Shown here: piece after piece, positions 1 to 8,082 of the stretch | How the letters are laid out: every line of letters begins with the position of its first letter | How positions within the stretch are numbered: position 1 is the first letter of the stretch | Assembly: GCF_000719135.1 (NCBI RefSeq) | Contig: NZ_JOEK01000001.1 | Coordinates: forward strand, 682,001 to 746,000 | Source of the DNA: Streptomyces avicenniae | GTDB lineage: Bacteria > Actinomycetota > Actinomycetes > Streptomycetales > Streptomycetaceae | DNA: 64,000 nucleotides | Direction of reading: 5' to 3' | Program-made: the position numbers and the translations under genes | Notes under the pieces: generated by a model | What the model was told of the DNA's origin: nothing | Seen by the model: the letters and a program-made list of their open reading frames with translations, nothing else | Database searches by the model: none

Positions 1-789
1 GACGCCGACCGTCTCACCGAGGGCGCTGGCAACGTCCTGCTGAAGGCCGTCGAGGAGCCCGCGCCCCGCACCGTCTGGCTCCTGTGCGCCCCGTCCATCG
101 AGGACGTGCTGCCGACCATCCGCTCCCGCTGCCGCCAGCTGTCGCTGCGCACGCCGCCGATCGCCGCCGTCGCCGACGCGCTGATACGGCGCGACGGCAT
201 CGAGCCCGACGTCGCCCGTGCCGCCGCCCAGGCCACGCAGGGGCACCTCGCCCGCGCCAGGCGGCTCGCCACGGACCAGCGGGCCCGTGACCGGCGGCTC
301 GCCGTCCTGCGGCTCCCCGAGCGCCTCACCGACGTCGGCGGCTGCCTGCGCGCTGCGCAGGAACTGGTGGACGCCGCGTCCGAGGACGCCAAGCAGCTCG
401 CGGAGGAACTGGACGAGAAGGAGACCGGGGAGCTGCGCGCCGCCCTCGGCGCCACCGACGGCAAGCGGCTGCCGCGCGGCACGGCCGGAGTCATGAAGGA
501 CCTGGAGGAACGGCAGAAGCGCCGCGCCACCCGCGCCCAGCGCGACGCGCTCGACCTCGCCCTCACCGACCTCACGGCCTTCTACCGGGACGTGCTGGCG
601 CGCCAGTTCGGCTCGGCCGCCGGGCTTGCGGGCGGCGAGAGCGCGGCGTCCGTCGAACGGATCGCCGCCGCCGGGAGCCCGGAACACACCCTGCGCCGTA
701 TGGAGGCCATCCTCGACTGCCGCGAGGCCCTGGACCGCAACGTCGCCCCCCTCTTGGCCGTGGAGGCGATGACCATGGCCCTGCGCTAG
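1..789 (+). CDS. holB: DNA polymerase III subunit delta' (3' part; start lies upstream)
   Basis: The open frame runs from the first base, so the N-terminal part with the Walker A motif is outside the window. The visible 262 residues begin in the clamp-loader AAA+ fold: EGAGNVLLKAVEEP and a TIRSRC stretch are the typical sensor-1/SRC region of delta' and tau subunits, where the arginine finger sits. The rest is the helical collar domain. In the family, delta' is a structural member of the clamp loader that places the beta clamp on primed DNA. Identity rests on the LLKxxEEP and SRC motifs and on the length. A tau/gamma subunit is less likely because the protein ends soon after the collar. Confidence 0.85.
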   Translation, partial: DADRLTEGAGNVLLKAVEEPAPRTVWLLCAPSIEDVLPTIRSRCRQLSLRTPPIAAVADALIRRDGIEPDVARAAAQATQGHLARARRLATDQRARDRRLAVLRLPERLTDVGGCLRAAQELVDAASEDAKQLAEELDEKETGELRAALGATDGKRLPRGTAGVMKDLEERQKRRATRAQRDALDLALTDLTAFYRDVLARQFGSAAGLAGGESAASVERIAAAGSPEHTLRRMEAILDCREALDRNVAPLLAVEAMTMALR

Positions 790-901
790 ACGACCGCCGC
801 CGCTCCCGTCCTGATCCACCGCGGGCCCGGCGGTATGTGCCCGGCGAGGGCGTACGGGCTACGCTCCCCTTCAGGCACACACACAGCTTTACGGGGGATT
901 C

Positions 902-2518
902 ATGCGCAAAACCCGCCAGGCCCTGATCGCCCTGGGTGCCGCGACGGCGCTCCTCGCGGCCGGTTGTTCGTCGGACGACCGTCCGGACGAGCGTGCGCCC
1001 GACCGCACCCCTGCCGGGAGCGACGGCGGGTCGGAGGAGCCTGGCGGGGAGGACGCCGCGGCGGACGCGCCGCCCCTCGAACCGCTCCCCGAGGCGATCC
1101 CGGACGACCTGCGGCCGTACTACGACCAGGAGCTGTCCTGGAGCCCCTGCGGCGGGTCCGACTTCGAGTGCGCCATGCTCACCGTCCCGCTCGACTACGA
1201 GGCCATCGACCCGGCGCAGGACATCGAGCTGCGCGTGACGCGCCTGCGGACGTCCGAGCCGGACGGCCGGATCGGCACCCTCCTGATGAACCCGGGCGGC
1301 CCCGGTGCCTCCGCCGTCGAGTTCGTCCAGTCCTGGGGCGACGCGGCCTTCCCCGCCGACACGCTCGACCGCTACGACCTCGGCGCCATCGACCCGCGTG
1401 GCACGGGTGGCAGCGAACCCGTGGAGTGCCTGACCGGCGAAGCGATGGACGCGTACACCCTCGTGGACCGCACGCCCGACTCGGACGAGGAGGCCGACCA
1501 ACTCGTCGCGGCCATGGAGGAGTTCACGGCGGCGTGCGCCGAGCGGTCGGGTGACCTCCTGGAGCACATCTCCACCATCGAGACGGCGCGCGACATGGAC
1601 GTGCTGCGCGGCGCGCTCGGTGACGAGCAACTGCACTACCTCGGCTTCTCGTACGGCACCAAGCTGGGCGCCGTCTACGCCGGTCTCTTCCCGCAGCGCG
1701 CCGGGCACCTCGTCCTCGACGCGGCGGTGGACCCGCGCCTGTCCACCCTGGACACCGACCGCGAACAGGCGGGCGGATTCGAGACGGCGTTCCGGTCGTT
1801 CGCCGAGGACTGCCTGACGTACGACGACTGCCCGCTGGGCGACGAGAACGCGGACGCCGCCTCCGAGGCCCTGCTCGACTTCTTCGCCGCGGTGGACGCC
1901 GAGCCCCTGCCCAGCGGCGACCCCGAGCGGCCCCTCACCGAATCGCTGGCCACGACCGGCGTCGCGAGCGCGCTCTACGCCGTCTTCATGTGGGGCGACC
2001 TGCGCAGCGCGCTCAGCTCGGCCATGGAGGACGGCGACGGCTCCGGCCTCCTCGCCCTCGCCGACAGCTACAACGAGCGCGGCCCTGACGGCTCGTACGC
2101 CACCAGCTCCTACGCCTTCCCGGCCATCAGCTGCCTCGACAGCCCGGCGGGGAACGCGACGGAGGACGACGTGCGCGCCGTCCTCACGTCCTACGAGGAG
2201 GCGTCCCCGACCTTCGGGCGCGACTTCGCCTGGGCGACCCTGGTGTGCGCCGCCTGGCCGGTGGAGCCGTCCGGCCACCCGGTCAGCATCGCCGCCGCGG
2301 GAGCCGCCGACATCCTGGTCGTCGGCACCCTGCGCGACCCCGCCACCCCGTACGGATGGGCCGAGGGACTGGCCGAACAGCTCGACTCCGCCACGCTCCT
2401 GACCTACGACGGGGACGGCCACGGCGCCTACGGCGGCAACAGCAGCTGCGTGGACGCGGCCGTCAACACGTACCTGGTGGAAGGCACCGTTCCGGAGGAG
2501 AACACCACCTGTTCTTGA
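902..2518 (+). CDS. Secreted lipoprotein, tripeptidyl aminopeptidase-type alpha/beta hydrolase
   Basis: A 538-residue protein with a lipoprotein signal (MRKTRQAL, then a hydrophobic stretch ending in LLAAGC), so it should be anchored outside the membrane through the Cys at about residue 21. An acidic, Gly-rich linker follows. The alpha/beta-hydrolase fold shows the oxyanion region NPGGPGAS, the nucleophile elbow GFSYG with Ser250, and a C-terminal TAP-like segment with the catalytic His in GDGHGAY near residue 503. Streptomyces Slp/Tap enzymes of this build remove tripeptides from the N-termini of secreted proteins. It stands alone between holB and a small zinc-binding gene. The ATG follows a GGGG Shine-Dalgarno sequence. 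Confidence 0.88.
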   Translation: MRKTRQALIALGAATALLAAGCSSDDRPDERAPDRTPAGSDGGSEEPGGEDAAADAPPLEPLPEAIPDDLRPYYDQELSWSPCGGSDFECAMLTVPLDYEAIDPAQDIELRVTRLRTSEPDGRIGTLLMNPGGPGASAVEFVQSWGDAAFPADTLDRYDLGAIDPRGTGGSEPVECLTGEAMDAYTLVDRTPDSDEEADQLVAAMEEFTAACAERSGDLLEHISTIETARDMDVLRGALGDEQLHYLGFSYGTKLGAVYAGLFPQRAGHLVLDAAVDPRLSTLDTDREQAGGFETAFRSFAEDCLTYDDCPLGDENADAASEALLDFFAAVDAEPLPSGDPERPLTESLATTGVASALYAVFMWGDLRSALSSAMEDGDGSGLLALADSYNERGPDGSYATSSYAFPAISCLDSPAGNATEDDVRAVLTSYEEASPTFGRDFAWATLVCAAWPVEPSGHPVSIAAAGAADILVVGTLRDPATPYGWAEGLAEQLDSATLLTYDGDGHGAYGGNSSCVDAAVNTYLVEGTVPEENTTCS

Positions 2519-2535
2519 CCTGGAATGATGGGGTC

Positions 2536-2742
2536 ATGCCGTGCATCCGCTACCGCACCGCCATATCGGCGCGCACCGAGGGTGACCTCTCCCCCCGCGA
2601 TGTCACTGACCAGGAGCTGGACCTGCACCTGGCCACCTGTGAGGACTGCCGCCGCTGGTCGAAGCGCGTCCGCGCGCTGCGCCAGGCGACCGACGACCTG
2701 CTCCGCCGCCGCCGTTCAGGTGCACCCTCCAAGCCCGTGTAG
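2536..2742 (+). CDS. Small zinc-binding (ZAS/zf-HC2-like) protein, possible anti-sigma remnant
   Basis: A 68-residue protein with Cys3 followed, about 28 residues on, by HLATCEDC. That gives the C-x(n)-H-x3-C-x2-C pattern of zinc-binding anti-sigma domains. Nothing follows except a basic tail, so there is no membrane segment. No sigma factor gene is adjacent. The ATG has no obvious Shine-Dalgarno sequence, so translation could be leaderless. It may be a soluble anti-sigma protein of the RsrA type acting on a sigma factor elsewhere, or simply a small zinc protein. The family call is from the metal-ligand pattern only. Confidence 0.6.
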   Translation: MPCIRYRTAISARTEGDLSPRDVTDQELDLHLATCEDCRRWSKRVRALRQATDDLLRRRRSGAPSKPV

Positions 2743-2783
2743 ACTGACTCGCGCTGCACACCCACCAGGGTGAGCCAGCGCCC

Positions 2784-2857
2784 GCCGCCTTAGCTCAGTC
2801 GGCCAGAGCGACGCACTCGTAATGCGTAGGTCAAGGGTTCGATTCCCTTAGGCGGCT
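2784..2857 (+). tRNA. tRNA-Thr (anticodon CGT)
   Basis: The acceptor strands GCCGCCT and AGGCGGC pair fully. The D arm contains GCTC-AGTCGGCCA-GAGC. The anticodon stem ACGCA/TGCGT encloses the loop CTCGTAA, which puts CGT at positions 34-36. The T arm is AAGGG-TTCGATT-CCCTT. No CCA is encoded. A hairpin terminator follows directly. Confidence 0.95.
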
Positions 2858-2864
2858 CAGGAAA

Positions 2865-2897
2865 GGCCCAGGACAGAGAGACTCTGACCTGGGTCTT
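2865..2897. terminator. Bidirectional hairpin terminator between tRNA-Thr and the phosphodiesterase gene
   Basis: GGCCCAGG pairs with CCTGGGTC (one G-U pair), and an inner CAGAG/CTCTG extension lengthens the stem. Short T runs occur on both outer sides, so it can serve the tRNA (+) and the convergent gene ending at 2915 (-). Confidence 0.7.
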
Positions 2898-2914
2898 CGT
2901 GTTTCCCGAGGCGG

Positions 2915-4453
2915 TCAGCTTGCTGTGACGCGTACGGCGTCGATCACCCAGTACCAGTTGTTGGCGCCCGTGTAGCGGAAGCGGAAGCTGACGTTGCTCG
3001 CGCCGGACGGGACGGGGAGCGTCAGGGACTGGGGCTGTGAGATGACGTCCGCCGTGTACGACCTGACGGCGACGGGGGTACCGCCGTTCCACGAGGCGAG
3101 GATCTGTGCGGTCTGGCCGCCCTCCTGCCGGTAGAACGTGGTGAAGTCGAGCCGGACGGACGAACGTCCGCCGACCGCGTACGCGGGGGTGACCAGGGTG
3201 GAGTCGTACGTGCCGGAGGAAGCCTTGTCCGCCCACTCGTCGGAGTCGGCCACGGCGAAGACGCCGCGGGAGCGGACGTTGAGTTCCCTGGACTGGTCGC
3301 GCTGGGAGCGGCTCCAGAACTCGTCAGTGGCGAAGGACCAGCCGCGCCATTCGGTCATCCCGCCGGTGCCCATCGCCGAGTTGATGACGGACCAGCCGCT
3401 GGGCGCGGTGTGGGTGAAGCCGAGGACACCGGCCGGGATGCCGGTCTCGTCCACGCGCCCTGAGAGGGAGGAGTGCAGGGCGTCGAAGGGGTCGGTGGAC
3501 CGTTCCTGGACGGGCTTGCCGTCGAGTCCCCAGGAGGGATCGGGGACGATGCCGAGCTGCCGGAACACGGTGGCGGCGACATCCACCAGCCGGGTGTCGA
3601 TCGGGCGCGCGCCCGCGGCGATGCCGGGCCCCTGGGCCAGGATGAACGCCCGCCGTTCCTCGATGGCGCTGCCGCCGTGGCCGCCCGGGTCGGTGTGGCC
3701 GTGGTCGGTGGTGACGAGGACGGTCCAGCGCTCGGAGGCGTACGTCGGACGGGCGCGCACGGCGGCGAGCAGGCGGCCGACGTATCCGTCCTGGACGTCG
3801 ATGGCGTTCAGGTAACTCGTGCTGGCAGCGCCGGAGTTGTGGCCGACGATGTCGGTGTTGCCGAAGTAGACGAACAGCACGTCGGGGTTCTGGTGCCGCA
3901 GGATCGACTCGGTCTCGGTGGCGATCGTGGCGTCGTGGCCGGTGTAGCCGTCGGCGTCGCCGTCGAGGACGAGGGTCGCGTCGGCCCCGGCGGTGACCGT
4001 GCCCTGGGTGTGCAGGGGCCTCCAATCGACGGCGGCGTAGGTGGAGAGCTGGGGCCGCACCTGGGCCAGGCGGGCCAGGAAGCCCGGGTAGGCGCCGTAG
4101 TTCTTGCCGGTGAAGCTGTTGTCCTTCACGCCGTGCTTGTCGGGCCAGACCCCGGTGGAGACGGTGGACCAGCCGGGGCCTGACGAGGTGGCGGCCATCG
4201 GGTTGGCGTACAGCAGGGAGGTGCCGAAGGTGCCGTTCGCCATCAGCGACTTGAGGTGCGGCGCCTGCGCGGCGGCGATCCTGTCGTGGCGCAGGCCGTC
4301 CATGCCGATCACGAGCACCTTGTCGAGGCTGGTGCCCTCGGGCAGGACGGGGGCTGCGGCGCGTGCCGCCGGTGCGGTGAGCAGCGGCGCGGTGGTGGCG
4401 GTGAGGGCGGCGGTACCGGCGAGCACGGATCGTCTGGGGATTCCGCTGGGCAT
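2915..4453 (-). CDS. Tat-exported type I phosphodiesterase / alkaline phosphatase-superfamily protein
   Basis: A 512-residue protein. The N-terminus PRRSVLAG followed by an Ala/Leu-rich stretch to APAARA is a twin-arginine signal. The catalytic domain shows VIGMDGLRHD near residue 50 (metal-binding Asp), FGNTDIVGHNSG and VTTDHGHTDPGGHGG (metal-binding Asp/His clusters), matching nucleotide pyrophosphatase/phosphodiesterases. The last 140 or so residues look like a beta-rich accessory domain (SVRLDFTTFYR, VSFRFRYTG), possibly for carbohydrate or cell-wall binding. The likely role is hydrolysis of extracellular phosphodiesters; the substrate cannot be read from the sequence. A GntR regulator lies upstream in the same direction, and a sigma70-like promoter with a GntR-like operator precedes the gene. 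Confidence 0.85.
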   Translation of the reverse strand: MPSGIPRRSVLAGTAALTATTAPLLTAPAARAAAPVLPEGTSLDKVLVIGMDGLRHDRIAAAQAPHLKSLMANGTFGTSLLYANPMAATSSGPGWSTVSTGVWPDKHGVKDNSFTGKNYGAYPGFLARLAQVRPQLSTYAAVDWRPLHTQGTVTAGADATLVLDGDADGYTGHDATIATETESILRHQNPDVLFVYFGNTDIVGHNSGAASTSYLNAIDVQDGYVGRLLAAVRARPTYASERWTVLVTTDHGHTDPGGHGGSAIEERRAFILAQGPGIAAGARPIDTRLVDVAATVFRQLGIVPDPSWGLDGKPVQERSTDPFDALHSSLSGRVDETGIPAGVLGFTHTAPSGWSVINSAMGTGGMTEWRGWSFATDEFWSRSQRDQSRELNVRSRGVFAVADSDEWADKASSGTYDSTLVTPAYAVGGRSSVRLDFTTFYRQEGGQTAQILASWNGGTPVAVRSYTADVISQPQSLTLPVPSGASNVSFRFRYTGANNWYWVIDAVRVTAS

Positions 4454-4663
4454 CTGATCTCCAAGTGGGCTGCTGGTGGGCGTCGTTCGGCTTCCGGTCG
4501 CGGGGGCGGGGACCCGCCGCGACGCGTCGGTCGCCGGGCTGGTTTCACCTGGCCGAGGTCGCGCGGACGATCCGGCGGCCGTGGCCCGTCACAGTGATCA
4601 CGGTGCGGGCGGCGCGTGGCACCCCGGGATCGGGTCGGCGACGTGGCAGTGAACGGGCACTCA

Positions 4664-4692
4664 ATTATGGACCAGACCCGTTATCTTGTCGT
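4664..4692 (-). promoter_or_regulatory. Sigma70-like promoter for the phosphodiesterase gene
   Basis: Read on the minus strand, ACGACA (4692-4687) and CATAAT (4669-4664) lie 17 bases apart, close to TTGACA-N17-TATAAT. The region is notably AT-rich for this genome. The distance to the start codon is about 210 bases, which implies a long leader. Confidence 0.55.
4668..4679. promoter_or_regulatory. Candidate GntR/HutC-type operator overlapping the -10 region
   Basis: The minus strand reads GGGTCTGGTCCA, which matches the HutC/DasR-type half-site arrangement TGGTCTAGACCA at 9 of 12 positions. It sits in the spacer and edge of the -10 box, where a bound repressor would block transcription. The GntR gene just upstream is the natural candidate regulator. 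Confidence 0.45.
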
Positions 4693-4721
4693 GATCGCGG
4701 AGGGGGCGGGGGGTTGCGCGG

Positions 4722-5528
4722 CTACGCGCCCGGCGTGGGGCGGGGGTGCGTGGCGGGGGTCAGGTGGGCGGTGAAGCTGAAGCGGTCCCCGCGGTACAGC
4801 GTCCGCACCCGTTCCAGGGGGCGCCCCCCGGTGTCGCGCGAGAGCCGGTGGATCAGCAGCATCGGCAGCGCCGGGGGAGTGCCGATGAGCAGCGCCTCGC
4901 GAGGCGTCGCCAGGACCGTCTCGATCCGCTCGTCGGCGTCGCCGAGCGGCAGGCCGACGACCTCGCCCAGGTAGGTGTAGAAGGACGAGTCCGGCTCGAA
5001 GTCCGCCGCCAGGCGCGGGACTCGGGACACGGCGACATACGTGCTCTCCAGCCCGACGCGCTCGTCGTCGGCGAGGAGCACACGCTCCATGTGCCAGACC
5101 GGTTCACCGGCCCGCAGCCCCAGATCGGCGGTCAGTGCCGCGGGGCAGGGGAGGCGGTCGAGCCCGATGAGGCTACGGCCCGGCCTGCGGTCCTGGCGGC
5201 GTACGCCCTCCGTGTAGCTCACCAGCGCGAGCGGCTGTTCGAGCTTCGGGCCCGAGACGACGGTCCCGCGCCCCTTCCGGCGCAGCCGTCCCTCCAGCAG
5301 CAGCTCACGCAGCGCCTGGCGCACGGTCTCGCGCGAGACCGCGTACCGCAGCGCGAGGTCCCGTTCGGTCGGCAGGAGATCGCCCTCCGCCAGGTCATCG
5401 ACCAGCGCCTCGACGCGGGCCTTCACCGCGTAGTACTTGGGCACGCGTCCGTGTTCCGGGACGCCGGAGCGCACCGGTGCGCCGGGGTCGAAGTCGGGCG
5501 GCGTCGGATCCTTGAACGGGTGGTCCAC
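4722..5528 (-). CDS. GntR-family regulator, HutC subfamily (HTH plus UTRA domain)
   Basis: A 268-residue protein when started at the GTG at 5528. The winged-helix domain is at about residues 25-90, with the signature LPTERDLALRYAVSRETVRQ, and the wing ends in KGRGTVVSGP. The C-terminal half (VWHMERVLLADDERVGLESTYV, then LIHRLSRDTGGRPLE) is a UTRA effector-binding domain of the HutC/DasR type, which usually senses sugar phosphates or small organic acids. The open frame extends upstream, but the HTH context favours this start. It lies head-to-tail upstream of the phosphodiesterase gene and probably represses it through the site at 4668. Confidence 0.85.
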   Translation of the reverse strand: MDHPFKDPTPPDFDPGAPVRSGVPEHGRVPKYYAVKARVEALVDDLAEGDLLPTERDLALRYAVSRETVRQALRELLLEGRLRRKGRGTVVSGPKLEQPLALVSYTEGVRRQDRRPGRSLIGLDRLPCPAALTADLGLRAGEPVWHMERVLLADDERVGLESTYVAVSRVPRLAADFEPDSSFYTYLGEVVGLPLGDADERIETVLATPREALLIGTPPALPMLLIHRLSRDTGGRPLERVRTLYRGDRFSFTAHLTPATHPRPTPGA

Positions 5529-5624
5529 GGACGGGATGTTTCCAGACGTCGCCGCCGAGCGGGCGGCGGGCCCGGCTGTGGTATTACCGACTGGTAGCCG
5601 ATCTGTCGCACATGGAGGCCCGCG

Positions 5625-6002
5625 GTGTCCGTTCGTTCCGCTCATCTGCTCGCCGGGCTGCTCGCGGGCGCCGGTGTCACGCACTTCGCCGCGCCGGAGC
5701 CGTACGACGCGATCGTCCCGAAGAGCCTTCCCGGCAGGCCCCGGACGTGGACGAAGGCCAGTGGCGCGGTCGAACTCGCCCTCGCCACGGCCCTCGTGAT
5801 CCCCGCGACCCGGCGGACCGGGGCGCTGCTCACCGCCGGGTTCTTCGTGGCGGTCTTCCCGGCGAACGTCAAGATGGCCTACGACTGGCGGCACCGCCGT
5901 CCGCTGCCGAGGGCCGTGGCGTACGGCCGTCTGCCGGGCCAGGTGCCGCTGGTCGTGTGGGCCTTGAAGGTCGCCAGGGACGCGCCCACGGGCGAGCGCT
6001 GA
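5625..6002 (+). CDS. DoxX-like small membrane protein
   Basis: A 125-residue protein with three to four hydrophobic segments (starting at HLLAGLLAGAGVTHF, ELALATALVIPA, ALLTAGFFVAVFPANV and VPLVVWALKVA). The pattern THFxxPxxYDAIVP plus FPANVKMAY is typical of small DoxX/MauE-related proteins of about 120-130 residues. The family is linked to thiol or redox homeostasis in membranes, but the function of this member is unknown. It starts with GTG and is divergent from the GntR gene, so the two may share a promoter region of about 100 bases. Confidence 0.7.
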   Translation: MSVRSAHLLAGLLAGAGVTHFAAPEPYDAIVPKSLPGRPRTWTKASGAVELALATALVIPATRRTGALLTAGFFVAVFPANVKMAYDWRHRRPLPRAVAYGRLPGQVPLVVWALKVARDAPTGER

Positions 6003-6068
6003 GTCAACTGTCGTCGGGGCGCGGTGGACGGCCAGTCGGTCGGCGACCGAACGGGGATCACGGGCAAG

Positions 6069-6626
6069 TCAGGGCACGCCGAGCATCTCGTCCTCGTCGA
6101 AGCCCAGTTCCTCCTCGATCCCGGCCTGTACGGCTGCCTCCCACCGCAGTGGGTCCGGTCGGCTCGCGTCGGTCGCGATCTCCCGCAGGGCCGCCAGCGC
6201 CTTCGGTGTGCCGATGAACCCGAGTGCTTCGAGGGCCTTCGCGGACGTCGAGTGGTAGGGCTGTTCGCCCGGCCAGGTCTCCTCGAAGAATCGCACCAGC
6301 GTCGGCACGGCCTCGGGATCGCCGAGTTCACCGAGCGCGGACACCAGGTCCTCACGGGTCGCAACGCCCCCATGGGGGCCGCCCTGTTCGAGGACACCGC
6401 GCAGGACGGGGGCGAGACCGGGCGGACGCAGCCACTGGGCCGTCAGTACCAACGGCCCGAAGCGGGACCAGTCCCCGGCCGCCGCCAGTTCACGCAGCCA
6501 GGGGACGACGCGTTCGGGCAGTTCCGGGAGGGCGGCGGCGACCGCCGCTGCCTGGTCCGGCCCGATCCAGCCGGGAGCCAGCAGCCCGCGCGCCCGATCG
6601 ACCTGCAGCAGCTCTTCCTCGTCCAC
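6069..6626 (-). CDS. HEAT-like repeat protein, probable orphan immunity protein
   Basis: The GTG at 6626 has a clear Shine-Dalgarno (AGGACAGG) and gives 185 residues. The sequence is built of amphipathic helical pairs, for example EDLVSALGELGDPEAVPTLVRFFEE and AKALEALGFIGTPKALAALREIA. The G-D/T-P-x-A turns are those of HEAT/PBS-lyase repeats. It directly follows a truncated T7SS/RHS N-terminal gene in the same direction, the position in which immunity genes of polymorphic toxins sit, and HEAT-repeat immunity proteins are known. I infer that it protects against a toxin whose gene has been deleted here. Other HEAT functions cannot be excluded. Confidence 0.55.
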   Translation of the reverse strand: MDEEELLQVDRARGLLAPGWIGPDQAAAVAAALPELPERVVPWLRELAAAGDWSRFGPLVLTAQWLRPPGLAPVLRGVLEQGGPHGGVATREDLVSALGELGDPEAVPTLVRFFEETWPGEQPYHSTSAKALEALGFIGTPKALAALREIATDASRPDPLRWEAAVQAGIEEELGFDEDEMLGVP

Positions 6627-7230
6627 GCGTCCCTGTCCTTCCGCGATCAGGCGATGGTTGATGATCCGGGAGTTGAAGACATCGGCGGACCACCCGGCCC
6701 TGGGCCGAGGAGACTGCGCTCCGTGCCGCCGTGCGGTCGCGGGCCGCTGCTCTGACCTCCGCCTCGTCCGGGGGCAGGACGTCATCGCGCCGACCGTCCT
6801 CGTCCAGACGCCGTGCCTCGTCGCCGACACGGGAGAACCAGTCCTGTGCCTGCGTCAACTGAGCGTGAGCCGCGGTCAGATCGGCCTGGGCAGCTGTGGC
6901 GCGGTCAAGGGCGCGGTCGGCCATGCCCTGCGCGTGGCGGAGTTCCGGCCAGTAGGCGGCCAGTGCCTGCGCGGCCATGTCGTAGGACGTCCGCAGCCTG
7001 GCGAGGTTGTCCGGCACTCCGTCGAACTCCGAGCGGAACGCGTCCGCCGAGAGACCGGCCCAGTCGAGCACCGCACGGTCGCCCGCCATCCCCCGGACCC
7101 TGCCCAGCGCCTCGCCGACACCGTCCGCGAACTCTTGCAGCTCGTCGGCCAGTTCCCTGATCGCCTCGGGATCTCCCGGGGTCGGGTCGGAGTCCATGCC
7201 CCCCGGACTCCAGTCAGCAGATCGTGACAT
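6490..7230 (-). pseudogene. Truncated T7SS-exported (RHS-type) toxin gene, N-terminal domain only
   Basis: From the ATG at 7230 (GGGGGG eight to ten bases before it) about 180 codons match the N-terminus of the RHS protein at 56108, residue for residue in long runs. Shared elements are MDSDPTPGxPE, LQEFADxVGEALG, RGMAGDRA, LSADAFRSEFDGVP and the coiled segment ending in AQGRV. At about 6690 the match stops abruptly inside that helix. The frame then runs on as low-complexity Arg/Gly/Ala sequence over the start of the HEAT-like gene. The membrane segment, RHS repeats and toxin tip are all missing. The simplest reading is an internal deletion joining the toxin's start to the end of its locus. 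Confidence 0.7.
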
Positions 7231-7398
7231 CGTGATCACCCCCCGTGTCGAGATCTGTGACTATAGCTGCCTCCCCACGGGTGACCGGAGGGCGATCGAA
7301 CGGTTGCTCGGCGACCCTGGAGGTCCTGATGTGCTTGACCTGGTCGGACCGGGTGTTCAGCCTGCTGGCAGCGGTGATTCGTGCGAGGAGGTGCGTCC

Positions 7399-8079
7399 GT
7401 GGGGGCGCGTGAGGAAGCGTTGGGGCGGGTCGGGGGGCGTGTCGTGGTGTGTACGCGGTGTCCGCGGTTGGTCGCGTGGCGGCGTGAGGTCGCGCAGGAG
7501 CCGCCGCCGCGGTTCGCCGGTGAGCGCTACTGGGCACGGCCCGTGCCGGGCTTCGGCGATCCGGCGGCCCGCGTGTACGTGCTGGGCCTGGCGACCGCCG
7601 CGCACGGCGGCAACAGGACCGGGCGCGCGCTGACCGGCAATTCCACGGCCGACTGGCTCACCGCCGCCCTCCACCGCGCGGGCCTCGCGAACCAGGCCAC
7701 CTCGGTCGCGCGCGACGACGGGCTGCGGCTGACCGGCGCCTGGACCGCGTCGGCCGTGCGCTGCCCGCCGCCGGGCAACCGGCCGACGCCGCAGGAGCGT
7801 GACCACTGCCTCCCCTATCTCACGGAGGAGTTGGACGCGCTGGCGGACGTGGCGGTCCTGGTGACGCTGGGCGCGTTCGCGTGGGACGCCGCGAGCCGCC
7901 AGGCCGGGCTGCGCCCCCGGCCCGCCTTCGGGCACGGTGCCGAGGCCGTACGGCCTGACGGGCGCGTGCAGCTGGGCTGTTACCACCCCAGCCGCCAGAA
8001 CACGGCGACCGGTCTGCTCACCGAGCCCATGCTCGACGCCGTGTTCCGGCGGGCCGTGGAGCTGGCCGGGCGTCCGTGA
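7399..8079 (+). CDS. Family 5 (UdgB-type) uracil-DNA glycosylase
   Basis: The GTG at 7399 follows GAGGAGGT and gives 226 residues. CTRCPRL near the N-terminus carries two of the Fe-S cluster cysteines, with later cysteines in VRCPPPGN and LGCYHPS. GLATAAHGGNRTGRALTGN is the family-5 form of motif A, with Ala where UNG has the catalytic Asp/Asn, and CYHPSRQNTATG is the C-terminal motif. UdgB enzymes remove uracil and some other deaminated bases from DNA. It is a stand-alone base-excision-repair gene between the toxin relic and the biosynthetic cluster. Confidence 0.88.
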   Translation: MGAREEALGRVGGRVVVCTRCPRLVAWRREVAQEPPPRFAGERYWARPVPGFGDPAARVYVLGLATAAHGGNRTGRALTGNSTADWLTAALHRAGLANQATSVARDDGLRLTGAWTASAVRCPPPGNRPTPQERDHCLPYLTEELDALADVAVLVTLGAFAWDAASRQAGLRPRPAFGHGAEAVRPDGRVQLGCYHPSRQNTATGLLTEPMLDAVFRRAVELAGRP

Positions 8080-8082
8080 AGG

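Noticed and set aside
572..2422. Long minus-strand open frame opposite the aminopeptidase gene
   Set aside because: The translation is Arg/Gly/Val-rich shadow sequence without family motifs, a common artefact of high-GC codon bias.
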